A stretch of DNA of 25,490 nt, taken from assembly GCA_046160675.1 (NCBI GenBank), contig JBJXHH010000193.1, positions 1 through 25,490 of the forward strand, written 5' to 3'. The notes beneath the pieces were generated by a model that saw only the letters and a program-made list of their open reading frames with translations, did no database searches and was not told the DNA's origin. The stretch is from JACMJP01 sp046160675 (GTDB taxonomy: Bacteria > Bacteroidota > Bacteroidia > Chitinophagales > BACL12). Within the stretch, counting starts at the first letter, position 1. Every line of letters begins with the position of its first letter. Shown here piece after piece: positions 1 through 6,935 of this stretch. The position numbers were made by a program, and so were the translations under genes.

Positions 1-1581
1 CGCAAGCATTGCCCTAAACTGCTTCTTATCGTTTTTTGCTGACAAGTATTGTACTGTTTTACTGACTAATTCATTTGTTGCATCTTGATTGTTGTTCAAT
101 ACATAATCATACATACGCCATTTATAGTAGTTTTCTCCGCAAAGCACAGCAACTTTTTCCGCCCCTGGCAAGCTGTATATAAAAAGCGGATATTTTGTAC
201 CTACTGTGCCGATCTTCTGATAAAACAAAACCTGCGAAGCCACAGAAATATTGTATTTTCCGTAAGAAGCCGCAAGCGGTGGAAGTTTAGAATATGTTGA
301 AGCAGATGCAGGTTTAAATGTGAAAAGGTTAAATGAAAGTTCATGCATCGCTGTAACATCATTTGGCGGGGGTCCAGTGGGATTTATCTTAACAATATTC
401 TGTAAACTGTTAAAAACGGCTTTATCTGTTTGTTCACCAGTTATATACCAGGCAGGAATACTTTTCTCCTCAATGGTCTGCAAAACATTTTTTATGGGAT
501 TTGTCATCGATGGTAAATTATGTAAAATCAACAGACTGTATTCTGAGACATTTGCTGGCATGTTTAAGGGTAAAGCAACTGTAACATCGTAATTTTCATT
601 TGTTTCAATAGATTGCTTTACTGCAGCAACGTCAGGATGGGGGGCATTAGCAAGCAATAATATTTTTTGCCGGGCATCTAATACTTCTATATAAACATCC
701 GCTACATTATTATCAATAGAAAATTCGCCTTCTATTTTTTGAAGTGAAAGCCGGTAATGTCTTATCCCCGGGGTGTTTGCATCCAGTGTAAATTCTGCCT
801 CTGCTGAAAACTGATCTGCGTTAATAGTAATATTTTGTTCCCCTCTGGTCGTGTTCCCGTTTTTATCTATCTCTATAATGCTGAGTTTTGAAGTACTTCC
901 TTCACAGGCAAAAGCCTCTACCTCAGCACGGACTGAAAATTTATCCCTGAGGTAAACAATATTGTTATGCTGCACCCGGCTGATAAGGAGGTCTTTTTTG
1001 GGGACAGTATCTCCCAACGCAATAGCATAGTAAGGAGCATTCAGGTTGTTTTTCACATAAACAGGATTATTGCCCGTGTTGTAAATACCATCTGTTGCGA
1101 GAATAATACTTCCTACGTTCAGGTTCTGATAAGTATTTTGCAACTCATACAGTGCCGAAGAAATATCAGTTGATTTTTCAGCAAAATTATTTTTTCCATT
1201 TTCTCTCAGGTTCTCACCAAAAGTATAGAAACGAACCTCAAATTTTTCTGATAGTTCTCTCTGGAGATTGTTTAGAGACTCCCGATATGTAGTTGTATCC
1301 AGGTTTTCTGAGGCCGACTCTGAGTTATCCTGGACAATAATGGCGATGGGTTTTTCTGTTTCATTGTATCTCGATTTCAGGTAAGGTTCAAGCAAAAGGA
1401 ATGCTAATGACGATGCTACAACAAAACGAAAAAAAGCAAGGATACTTTTTACTGTCTTACTGGAAATAGCAGAGTTAATCTTCTTTTCACGAAAATATAA
1501 AGCCCCGGCATAAACTGCACCGCAAAAAAGACATAGCAAAATAAACCATGCGGGATAATCAGTGAAAATCTGGAAATTCAA
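1..1581 (-). CDS. Membrane-anchored VWA-domain protein (BatA-like), 3' end outside window
   Basis: I translated this open frame by hand: 527 codons from a TTG at 1581-1579 to the left edge with no stop. TTG is the best start because an in-frame stop lies upstream, no ATG precedes the first membrane segment, and it gives MNFQIFTDYPAW followed directly by that segment. Two membrane helices lie at about residues 8-30 and 45-66. A VWA fold with a plausible metal site follows: DNSES at 85-89 fits the DxSxS motif, the Thr of STDISSAL is about 138, and ATDG is at 162-165. The rest resembles Ig-like and GATase-like segments of large Bacteroidetes membrane proteins. Such proteins are often annotated only as hypothetical or VWA; partners may include the aerotolerance (Bat) type, but no bat gene is visible here. 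Function unknown; VWA assignment fairly confident, exact start less so. Confidence 0.72.
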   Translation of the reverse strand, partial: MNFQIFTDYPAWFILLCLFCGAVYAGALYFREKKINSAISSKTVKSILAFFRFVVASSLAFLLLEPYLKSRYNETEKPIAIIVQDNSESASENLDTTTYRESLNNLQRELSEKFEVRFYTFGENLRENGKNNFAEKSTDISSALYELQNTYQNLNVGSIILATDGIYNTGNNPVYVKNNLNAPYYAIALGDTVPKKDLLISRVQHNNIVYLRDKFSVRAEVEAFACEGSTSKLSIIEIDKNGNTTRGEQNITINADQFSAEAEFTLDANTPGIRHYRLSLQKIEGEFSIDNNVADVYIEVLDARQKILLLANAPHPDVAAVKQSIETNENYDVTVALPLNMPANVSEYSLLILHNLPSMTNPIKNVLQTIEEKSIPAWYITGEQTDKAVFNSLQNIVKINPTGPPPNDVTAMHELSFNLFTFKPASASTYSKLPPLAASYGKYNISVASQVLFYQKIGTVGTKYPLFIYSLPGAEKVAVLCGENYYKWRMYDYVLNNNQDATNELVSKTVQYLSAKNDKKQFRAMLA

Positions 1582-1677
1582 AGCGTTATTTAATTGCGAA
1601 GATAAAACGCAGGAATGAGTAACGCATTATATGCTAACCATTGCGTTTATAAAAATTAATGGAATTTAACTCCTCAG

Positions 1678-2424
1678 TTACGTTGTTAATGCCCCGCAAA
1701 CACTTATTGTTTGCCCGGTAACATAACTGCTTAGGTCACTTGCCAGGAACAAAGCAACATCAGCTACTTCTTCTGACTTGCCAAAACGCCCGAGAGGAAT
1801 CGACTTAAAATAAGTCTGTTTCAATTCTTCACTCAACTCATTCGTCATGTCAGTTTCAATAAACCCGGGAGCTATTGCATTACATCTTATATTTCTTGAG
1901 CCCAACTCTTTTGCAATAGATTTTGTAAACCCAATAATCCCTGCTTTGCTTGCAGCATAATTCGCCTGCCCTGCCTGGCCTATTAAACCAACAACAGAAG
2001 AAACATTAATGATGGAACCTTTCCTTGCTTTGAGCATCGGTTTCATTGCATGTTTTGTAATATTAAAAACAGACTTCAGATTTATATCCATCACTGCGTC
2101 CCAGTCTGCTTCACTCATCCGCAACATCAGGTTGTCTTTTGTTATACCTGCATTATTTATAACTATTTCCAAAGAAGAAAAATCGGCCATCACATCACTG
2201 ATGAGTTTTTCTGCCTCTGCATATTCTCCCGCATTACTTTTATATCCTTTCGCCTTTATACCGAAGGTATTAAGCTTAGCCTCGAGGTTTTTCGCTTTTT
2301 CTTCACTTGATAGATAAGTGAAAGCGACATTTGCTCCTGCTTCAGCAAATTTCACGGCAATTGCTTCTCCAATTCCCCGAGATGCCCCGGTTATTAATGC
2401 TGTTTTATTCTCGAGTAATTTCAT
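1678..2424 (-). CDS. fabG: 3-oxoacyl-[acyl-carrier-protein] reductase FabG
   Basis: Short-chain dehydrogenase of 248 residues that reduces 3-oxoacyl-ACP with NADPH in fatty-acid elongation. The Rossmann glycine motif TGASRGIG is at residues 12-19 and NNAG at 90-93. The catalytic set is Asn115, Ser143, Tyr156 and Lys160 (YAASK), with spacing matching E. coli FabG (Ser138/Tyr151/Lys155). The cytoplasmic fold covers the full length and there is no signal peptide. It is the last gene of the pyrH-frr-fabG group, 35 bases after frr. One small oddity is the C-terminal tail ISVCGALTT, where many FabG proteins have VDGG. SDR enzymes are easily mis-assigned, but the general FabG likeness (LMRMSEADWD-type region, GQANYAASKAG) makes this call strong. 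The ATG start places the first beta strand at residue 8 as usual. Confidence 0.93.
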   Translation of the reverse strand: MKLLENKTALITGASRGIGEAIAVKFAEAGANVAFTYLSSEEKAKNLEAKLNTFGIKAKGYKSNAGEYAEAEKLISDVMADFSSLEIVINNAGITKDNLMLRMSEADWDAVMDINLKSVFNITKHAMKPMLKARKGSIINVSSVVGLIGQAGQANYAASKAGIIGFTKSIAKELGSRNIRCNAIAPGFIETDMTNELSEELKQTYFKSIPLGRFGKSEEVADVALFLASDLSSYVTGQTISVCGALTT

Positions 2425-2459
2425 GTCTGTTTGATAAGAGTTTCAAAGTATATTTTCAT

Positions 2460-3035
2460 TTACACCGTCATAATTTCATGTTCTTTTACTGAAAGGTGTT
2501 TATCTACTTCGGCGCTATACTTATTTGTCATTTCCTGAATTTCTTCTTCTTTATCTTTTTCCATGTCTTCTGGCAGTCCTTCCTTTAACAATCTTTTTAA
2601 CTCCAGGTTAGCATCTTTCCGGGCGGTTCGAATGGTAATTTTTGTGTTTTCGCCCATGTGTTTTATCTGTTTTACAAGATCCTTTCTTCTTTCTTCCGTT
2701 AAAGGAGGAAGAATAAGCCTGATCAGTTCTCCATTATTTACAGGGGTTAAACCAATGTTTGCCGCCAGGATCGCTTTTTCAATTTCCCCCAGCATTTTCT
2801 TTTCCCAGGGTTGGATAACAATTGTTCTTGCATCGGGTGTTGAAACATTACTCACCTGATTTAATGGTGACATCACCCCATAATAATCTACCCGAACAGT
2901 TTCTATCATGCTCACATTTGCTCTTCCGGCCCGAACATGTGATAGCTCTGTCTCAAGATGCTTAATGGATTTTTGCATGTGCTCATTTGTTGACTCAAGC
3001 AAAAAATCAAGTTCTTCCTGTATCTTATCGTTCAT
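2460..3035 (-). CDS. frr: Ribosome recycling factor
   Basis: RRF of 191 residues, slightly longer than the usual 185. With EF-G it splits the post-termination ribosome into subunits. The first long helix carries the hallmark HVRAGRANVSMIE at about residues 33-45. Next come the DYYG...PLNQVSNVSTPDARTI segment, the IQPWEK hinge, and the second half of the three-helix bundle with LPPLTEERRKDLVKQ and VRTARKD-like ITIRTARKDAN. It sits 75 bases downstream of pyrH, a neighbour pair conserved across bacteria, and 35 bases upstream of fabG. The ATG start gives the usual short N-terminal helix. No unusual feature seen. Confidence 0.97.
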   Translation of the reverse strand: MNDKIQEELDFLLESTNEHMQKSIKHLETELSHVRAGRANVSMIETVRVDYYGVMSPLNQVSNVSTPDARTIVIQPWEKKMLGEIEKAILAANIGLTPVNNGELIRLILPPLTEERRKDLVKQIKHMGENTKITIRTARKDANLELKRLLKEGLPEDMEKDKEEEIQEMTNKYSAEVDKHLSVKEHEIMTV

Positions 3036-3110
3036 AATTATTGAATTAATTGTCTAATTTTTTTTGTGATGGAAAGTATTTTTAAATAAGCTCCCTCCCT
3101 TTTTTCATTC

Positions 3111-3824
3111 TCAATTCATCACTAATGTTCCTACTTTGTTTCCTTCTATAAGTTTTTTCAGATTGCCTTTTTTGTTCATGTCAAAAACAATAATGGGCAA
3201 GTGATTTTCTTCACACAAAGTAAATGCAGTCATATCCATTACGTTCAGATTTTTTGCAATCACATCCCGGAAAGAAATTGTTTCAAACTTTGTGGCTGCT
3301 TTATCTTTTTCAGGATCTGCAGAGTATACCCCATCTACTCTTGTGCCTTTTAAGATCACATCAGCTTCAATTTCAATCGCCCGCAAACTAGCTGCAGTAT
3401 CTGTTGTAAAGTATGGGTTTCCCGTTCCTGCGCCAAAAATTACAATTCTACCTTTTTCAAGGTGGCGGATGGCTCTGCGACGGATATAAGGTTCGCATAT
3501 TTGTTCAATTTTGATTGCGCTCATCAATCTTGTATAAAGCCCAGCATTTTCCAGGGCACTTTGTAGAGCCATGCCATTAATTACCGTTGCAAGCATACCC
3601 ATGTAATCACCCTGTGCCCGTTCTATTCCGGAACCTTCGCCACTCATACCCCTGAAAATGTTTCCCCCACCAATAACGATTGCCACTTGCACTCCGATAT
3701 CAATGATCTCCCTTATATCTGAAGCATAATCCTGTAATCGTTTTGGGTCAATACCGTAGTTCTGGTTTCCCATCAGTGCTTCCCCGCTGAGTTTTAGGAG
3801 AATACGTTTATATTTTGCCTGCAT
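3111..3824 (-). CDS. pyrH: UMP kinase
   Basis: Amino-acid-kinase-fold uridylate kinase of 237 residues that phosphorylates UMP to UDP in pyrimidine nucleotide synthesis. KLSGEAL is at residues 11-17, the glycine-rich nucleotide loop IGGGNIFRG at 51-59, GDYMGMLATVINGMAL at about 72-87, and the GTGNPYFTTDTAA phosphate-binding segment at about 133-145. Length and motif order match the hexameric bacterial enzyme. The ATG is the only start that keeps the first strand (KRILLKLSG) intact. A TATATTTG sequence lies only 4 bases upstream of this ATG, which hints at a very short or absent leader. First gene of the pyrH-frr-fabG group. Confidence 0.97.
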   Translation of the reverse strand: MQAKYKRILLKLSGEALMGNQNYGIDPKRLQDYASDIREIIDIGVQVAIVIGGGNIFRGMSGEGSGIERAQGDYMGMLATVINGMALQSALENAGLYTRLMSAIKIEQICEPYIRRRAIRHLEKGRIVIFGAGTGNPYFTTDTAASLRAIEIEADVILKGTRVDGVYSADPEKDKAATKFETISFRDVIAKNLNVMDMTAFTLCEENHLPIIVFDMNKKGNLKKLIEGNKVGTLVMN

Positions 3825-3828
3825 GCAG

Positions 3829-3836
3829 CAAATATA
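3829..3836 (-). promoter_or_regulatory. Candidate -7 box directly upstream of pyrH
   Basis: On the minus strand the bases read TATATTTG, an exact match to the Bacteroidetes -7 consensus TAnnTTTG, ending 4 bases before the pyrH ATG. No TTG or TTTG is found about 19 bases upstream, so the -33 part is missing. If real, transcription would start at or within a few bases of the start codon. Confidence 0.3.
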
Positions 3837-3872
3837 AAAAGAGTTACTGAGTTGCGATGCTACTGAAGGATG

Positions 3873-4742
3873 TTACTTCTTAGAAAGTGGATAGAGTTCC
3901 TGGCTTATAAAATGCCCCGGGAATTTTTCATCATCGGGAAAACCCAATTCAATATCCCTTCCATTAGAAGGTATGAAATTGGTTTTAAATAGATAATCCC
4001 ATACACTCAGGCTTAACCCAAAGTTTACGCCGTACCTGTATCTGGAAGGAATATGTTTTGCATGATGCCAAATATGCATTTGCGGATTATTCAAAATATA
4101 CTTCAAAGGGCCCAAGGGGAAATTGATGTTTGCATGATTAAAATGACCGATTACTAATGCAAGCACATTTGCCAGTAAATATTCATTAATGCCGAAACCC
4201 AACATAGCTAGCGGAATGTATTGCAAGGTTTTATAAACAACATTTTCCATCCAGTGAAAACGGAGATGTGCCGCAAAGCCCATTTGTTTTACACTGTGAT
4301 GAACTTTATGAAATTGCCAGAGGAACTTGTTTTTATGCAGCAGCCTGTGAATGTTCCACTGTATAAAATCTTTAAAAATAAACGCAAAAATTATTTTCAT
4401 CCAGAAGGGAAGTTGTTGTATTTCAATTGCAATCCCATTCCTGATGCCAACAACTAATAATAGGTCATTGAAAAATTCGGTAGCAACATTTGAAATTGCA
4501 TAAAAACCCACCAGGGAGAACAAAAAGAAGTTAAAGAACATATAAAACCCGTCAAGAAAAAAATCTTTTCTTAATGCGGGTTGCTCTTTACGCCAGGGGA
4601 ATAATATTTCCCAAAGCCAAAAAAACAGGCTTACCCCAATTAGTATATAAAAGTAATTACTCCAGGATGGATGGGTTATTTCATGGTTTAAATAATTCCA
4701 GTAGCTACTGAAAGATTCAATGAAAATATCCCAATAGTGCAT
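3873..4742 (-). CDS. Sterol desaturase / fatty acid hydroxylase family membrane protein
   Basis: Integral membrane di-iron enzyme of 289 residues in the fatty acid hydroxylase superfamily. The histidine clusters are clear: H132xxxH136 (HRLLH), H145xxH148H149 (HKVHH), H200xxH203, and H223xxH226H227 (HIWHH). Hydrophobic helices lie at about 28-48, 65-90, 113-127 and 172-198. Members insert oxygen or a double bond into lipid carbons using O2; the substrate here cannot be told (sterol, fatty acid, sphingolipid or carotenoid are all known for the family). It starts 8 bases after the stop of the rhodanese lipoprotein gene, so it is probably co-transcribed with the sulfur cluster, an association I cannot explain biochemically. 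ATG start is unambiguous. Confidence 0.85.
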   Translation of the reverse strand: MHYWDIFIESFSSYWNYLNHEITHPSWSNYFYILIGVSLFFWLWEILFPWRKEQPALRKDFFLDGFYMFFNFFLFSLVGFYAISNVATEFFNDLLLVVGIRNGIAIEIQQLPFWMKIIFAFIFKDFIQWNIHRLLHKNKFLWQFHKVHHSVKQMGFAAHLRFHWMENVVYKTLQYIPLAMLGFGINEYLLANVLALVIGHFNHANINFPLGPLKYILNNPQMHIWHHAKHIPSRYRYGVNFGLSLSVWDYLFKTNFIPSNGRDIELGFPDDEKFPGHFISQELYPLSKK

Positions 4743-4750
4743 GAGACCGG

Positions 4751-5182
4751 TTATTCTTTTTCAAAGGGGAGTTGAGCAGATATCCACCCATTAAACCCAC
4801 CCACAAGGTTATATATTTCAGAAAAACCAGCCTCTTTCATGATTTTGGAAGCCTTACTGCTTCTTATACCTGAGGCGCAATACACATACACTGCTTTGGA
4901 TTTATCAAGCGATGCTATTTTTTCGCTGAAGGAAGCATCATTATAATTGATGAGTTGAGCTCCTGCAATATATCCTTTTTGAAACTCTTCAGGAGTTCTT
5001 ACATCTATTAATTGAACAAGTTCATTTGTTATTGTCTTAGAAAATTCCTCCGCATGCATATCTTTTATGATACCATCCGGGCCGGTTTGTGAACTGGAAT
5101 CTTTACAAGCGGTAAAGAGGAATATATAAAGAAGAAAAACAGGATATAGCCATTTTATTCTTCTAAATGTTACTTTATGCAT
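4751..5182 (-). CDS. Rhodanese-like lipoprotein
   Basis: Single-domain rhodanese of 143 residues with a lipoprotein signal: basic N-terminus, hydrophobic stretch 11-25, lipobox FTAC with Cys26. The sulfurtransferase loop is YCASGIRS with catalytic Cys102; DVRTPEEF at about 60-67 and GGFNGW near 128-133 are further family marks. I chose the ATG at 5182: it forms a TAATG overlap with the stop of the upstream rhodanese gene. A longer frame exists from 5209, but it starts with TTG and would push into the previous gene. It probably handles persulfide sulfur on the periplasmic side of a membrane; this location is inferred from the lipobox. It is the second rhodanese in the DUF2892-rhodanese-rhodanese string. 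Confidence 0.88.
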   Translation of the reverse strand: MHKVTFRRIKWLYPVFLLYIFLFTACKDSSSQTGPDGIIKDMHAEEFSKTITNELVQLIDVRTPEEFQKGYIAGAQLINYNDASFSEKIASLDKSKAVYVYCASGIRSSKASKIMKEAGFSEIYNLVGGFNGWISAQLPFEKE

Positions 5183-5493
5183 TATATCTTTTTTTGCAAA
5201 TGTATCCAACTACCGCCATTAAACACTTCAGTGTACCCTTTGGCGATAAAAATTCTTTTAGCACTGGCACTTCTCATTCCTGATGCACAACATGTGATTA
5301 CAGGTTTATCTTTTGGAAGCTTTGATAAATTTTTTTCAAGAACCTGCAGGGGAATATTTATTGAGTTTCGTATATGCCCGCCTGCAAATTCTTCCTTCGT
5401 TCTAACATCCACTATGGATGCTCCTTTTTGCATCAATAATTGATAATCAGGTACAGAAGCCGGGCTGAAAATTTTTTTCAAAAATTCAAGCAT
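5182..5493 (-). CDS. Cytoplasmic single-domain rhodanese (sulfurtransferase)
   Basis: Small rhodanese of 103 residues with no signal peptide. DVRTKEEFAGGHI at 29-41 and active-site loop CASGMRS with catalytic Cys69 (preceded by Cys68, giving a CC pair) are the family signature; FNGGSW is at 91-96. It would accept sulfane sulfur as a cysteine persulfide. The gene follows the DUF2892 gene by 3 bases and overlaps the next rhodanese gene by one base (TAATG). Rhodanese plus the DUF2892 hairpin is the composition of E. coli YgaP, here as two neighbouring genes in reversed order. ATG start. Confidence 0.9.
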   Translation of the reverse strand: MLEFLKKIFSPASVPDYQLLMQKGASIVDVRTKEEFAGGHIRNSINIPLQVLEKNLSKLPKDKPVITCCASGMRSASAKRIFIAKGYTEVFNGGSWIHLQKKI

Positions 5494-5496
5494 TTT

Positions 5497-5709
5497 TCAA
5501 GCGTTTTTTCTTTTCCTCAAAGTGCTTATCCCGAAAGGTAAATACAGCGGGCATGTGCCTATGAAACTTGTTACTATAAAAATTGCTGCAAGTGCCAACA
5601 AGATGATGGCAACTGTACCGCTTATTACATTAGCAAAATACAAAATAATCACCGCAATAGCGACTAAAATACGAATTGTTTTATCCGCTGAACCCATGTT
5701 TTTTGTCAT
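5497..5709 (-). CDS. DUF2892 (YgaP-like transmembrane) protein
   Basis: Seventy-residue protein with two hydrophobic helices at about 12-28 and 31-50, joined by a short turn. It has the family marks MGSADKTIRI at the N-terminus and GTCPLYLPFGIST near 51-63, including the conserved Cys-Pro. It probably forms a membrane hairpin that brings the next-door rhodanese to the membrane, as the fused domain does in YgaP; that role is inference. Its start lies 60 bases after the Crp/Fnr gene ends, and a Crp-type dyad lies 50-65 bases upstream of its ATG. Confidence 0.87.
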   Translation of the reverse strand: MTKNMGSADKTIRILVAIAVIILYFANVISGTVAIILLALAAIFIVTSFIGTCPLYLPFGISTLRKRKNA

Positions 5710-5758
5710 AATTTATTGATTTTAGAATACAAAGGTCCAACAAGGAAAAAAAATAAAC

Positions 5759-5774
5759 TGTGATAATTGTTACA
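5759..5774. promoter_or_regulatory. Candidate Crp/Fnr operator
   Basis: The sequence TGTGA-TAATTG-TTACA is a near-perfect dyad of the Crp type (TGTGA-N6-TCACA, one mismatch). It spans the stop codon of the Crp/Fnr gene and lies 50-65 bases upstream of the DUF2892 start. A weak -7-like box GACCTTTG (one mismatch) on the minus strand at 5737-5730 would put the dyad centre roughly 40-45 bases upstream of a transcription start, the usual activator position. The match is by eye only. Confidence 0.35.
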
Positions 5775-6378
5775 AAAGCAAAATTTTGTTACGTTGCAGT
5801 TCTATGCTCCCTTGCTTTTCGAGCTGTTTGAGAATCCTGGAAATGACTTCTCTTTTTGAACCGAGTTCATCAGCTATTTGCTGATGCGTAATCCGGAGGG
5901 TTTTTGTGTTAGATACTTCACCCCTTCTCTGCAAATGACGAATAACCCTTTCATCCATATTTTGGAATGCAATCTCATTTAAAACTTCCAGAAGCGCTTC
6001 AAACCGTTTATTATACAGATCAAATACGAAAATATTCCACTCTTTATACTTGCTAACCCATTCGCTCACCTTTTCTATAGGAATGAGCATAAGCTCACAG
6101 TCTTCCTCAGCAATGGCTTTTATTTTACTTGTACTATTATGCATGCCTGAAAGAAAACTCATGATACAACTTTCGCCAGGTGAAATGTAATAAACAAGTA
6201 TTTCTTTTCCGTCAGCCTCAGTTTGATAAACGCCTATCAAACCACTATTTACTATTGGGATAACTTTAATGTGACTGTGTTCACTGATAATCTCTGTTTC
6301 GGCCGGGAATTGTTTTACAATTGCAGAGTTTTTAATTTCTTCTAGTAATTCAGGTGTATGAAACTGGTTGATCATCAT
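5770..6378 (-). CDS. Crp/Fnr family transcriptional regulator
   Basis: Regulator of 202 residues: an N-terminal cyclic-nucleotide-binding-type beta barrel (about 15-110), a dimer helix, and a C-terminal winged helix with the recognition segment ITHQQIADELGSKREVISRIL at about 163-183. It lacks the N-terminal cysteine cluster of true Fnr; only two scattered cysteines are present (71 and 94), so an iron-sulfur sensor is unlikely. I chose the ATG at 6378, 7 bases after the upstream stop; a longer frame from 6402 begins with GTG and overlaps the exported-rhodanese gene by 17 bases. Lying inside the rhodanese/TauE cluster, it is a likely regulator of it. The ligand is unknown. Confidence 0.88.
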   Translation of the reverse strand: MMINQFHTPELLEEIKNSAIVKQFPAETEIISEHSHIKVIPIVNSGLIGVYQTEADGKEILVYYISPGESCIMSFLSGMHNSTSKIKAIAEEDCELMLIPIEKVSEWVSKYKEWNIFVFDLYNKRFEALLEVLNEIAFQNMDERVIRHLQRRGEVSNTKTLRITHQQIADELGSKREVISRILKQLEKQGSIELQRNKILLL

Positions 6379-6385
6379 TAAAAAG

Positions 6386-6907
6386 TCAATATACCTTCTC
6401 ACCTTTTTTTAGCCATACGCCCCATGATTTTGAATAGGCATGTATTTTTTGAGTTGGCATACCTTGCTGGTCAACTATTGGATACCCGTTGTTTACCCAT
6501 TCAAAAATGCCGCCGTACAGGTTTTGTACATCAGTAAATCCTGCGTTTACGAGTTTTTCGGCAATTTTTTCACTACGATAACCTACTGAACAATACACTA
6601 CTATTGGGGTGTTCTTTTCAAGACTATCAACTACATACAGGTCAAATTCATCGTATCCAACCCATCGTGCATTTTGCAGGTGGCTTACGTCAAATTCAGG
6701 TTTTGCTCTTGTATCAAGCAATAAACTATTGGGGTTTTTTTGAAGCGAGTCAACAGAAATTTCAGGAACGCTGTGTTTGAGCAAAGTAGAAAGCATTACA
6801 TCATAAGCTTTATTATCTACATGTGTTTGCGCCTTTATATTTTTGATTGTGAGAAAAACAGCAAGGATCAGAAATAGAACCGTTATTACCAGCATTTTTT
6901 TTCGCAT
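6386..6907 (-). CDS. Exported or membrane-anchored rhodanese
   Basis: Rhodanese of 173 residues with a hydrophobic N-terminal helix at about 5-21, acting as signal peptide or anchor. The active-site loop YCSVGYRS carries Cys106, with LLLDTRAKPEFDVSHL before it and LYGGIFEWVNNGYP after. A C-terminal extension of about 35 residues (PTQKIHAYSKSWGVWL) follows the fold; I have seen similar tails in Bacteroidetes rhodaneses but cannot give it a function. The ATG at 6907 is preferred over a GTG six codons upstream because it gives a normal signal peptide (MRKKMLVITVLF). It starts 28 bases after the exporter gene ends. Confidence 0.87.
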   Translation of the reverse strand: MRKKMLVITVLFLILAVFLTIKNIKAQTHVDNKAYDVMLSTLLKHSVPEISVDSLQKNPNSLLLDTRAKPEFDVSHLQNARWVGYDEFDLYVVDSLEKNTPIVVYCSVGYRSEKIAEKLVNAGFTDVQNLYGGIFEWVNNGYPIVDQQGMPTQKIHAYSKSWGVWLKKGEKVY

Positions 6908-6935
6908 CTTGTTGATTTTAAACACAACTTAAACT

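Noticed and set aside
85..1173. Plus-strand frames in the first 1.2 kb.
   Set aside because: The minus strand holds a continuous 527-codon VWA protein here; the plus frames are short and lack recognisable features.
1621..1647. Inverted repeat AACGCA / TGCGTT after fabG, possible terminator.
   Set aside because: Only 6 paired bases with a 15-base loop and no T run in the right place.
1667..1680. Small hairpin TAACT-CCTC-AGTTA at the fabG stop.
   Set aside because: Five A/T-rich pairs overlapping the stop codon, no T run directly behind; too weak.
5182..5209. Longer start (TTG at 5209) for the rhodanese lipoprotein.
   Set aside because: It overlaps the previous gene by 28 bases, uses TTG and spoils the short basic N-terminus of the lipoprotein signal; the TAATG ATG is better.
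5772..5787. ACAAAA / TTTTGT repeat at the end of the Crp/Fnr gene as terminator.
   Set aside because: All A/T pairs inside coding sequence, low stability.
6378..6402. GTG start at 6402 for the Crp/Fnr gene.
   Set aside because: It would overlap the exported rhodanese gene by 17 bases, whereas an ATG lies 7 bases after that gene's stop.
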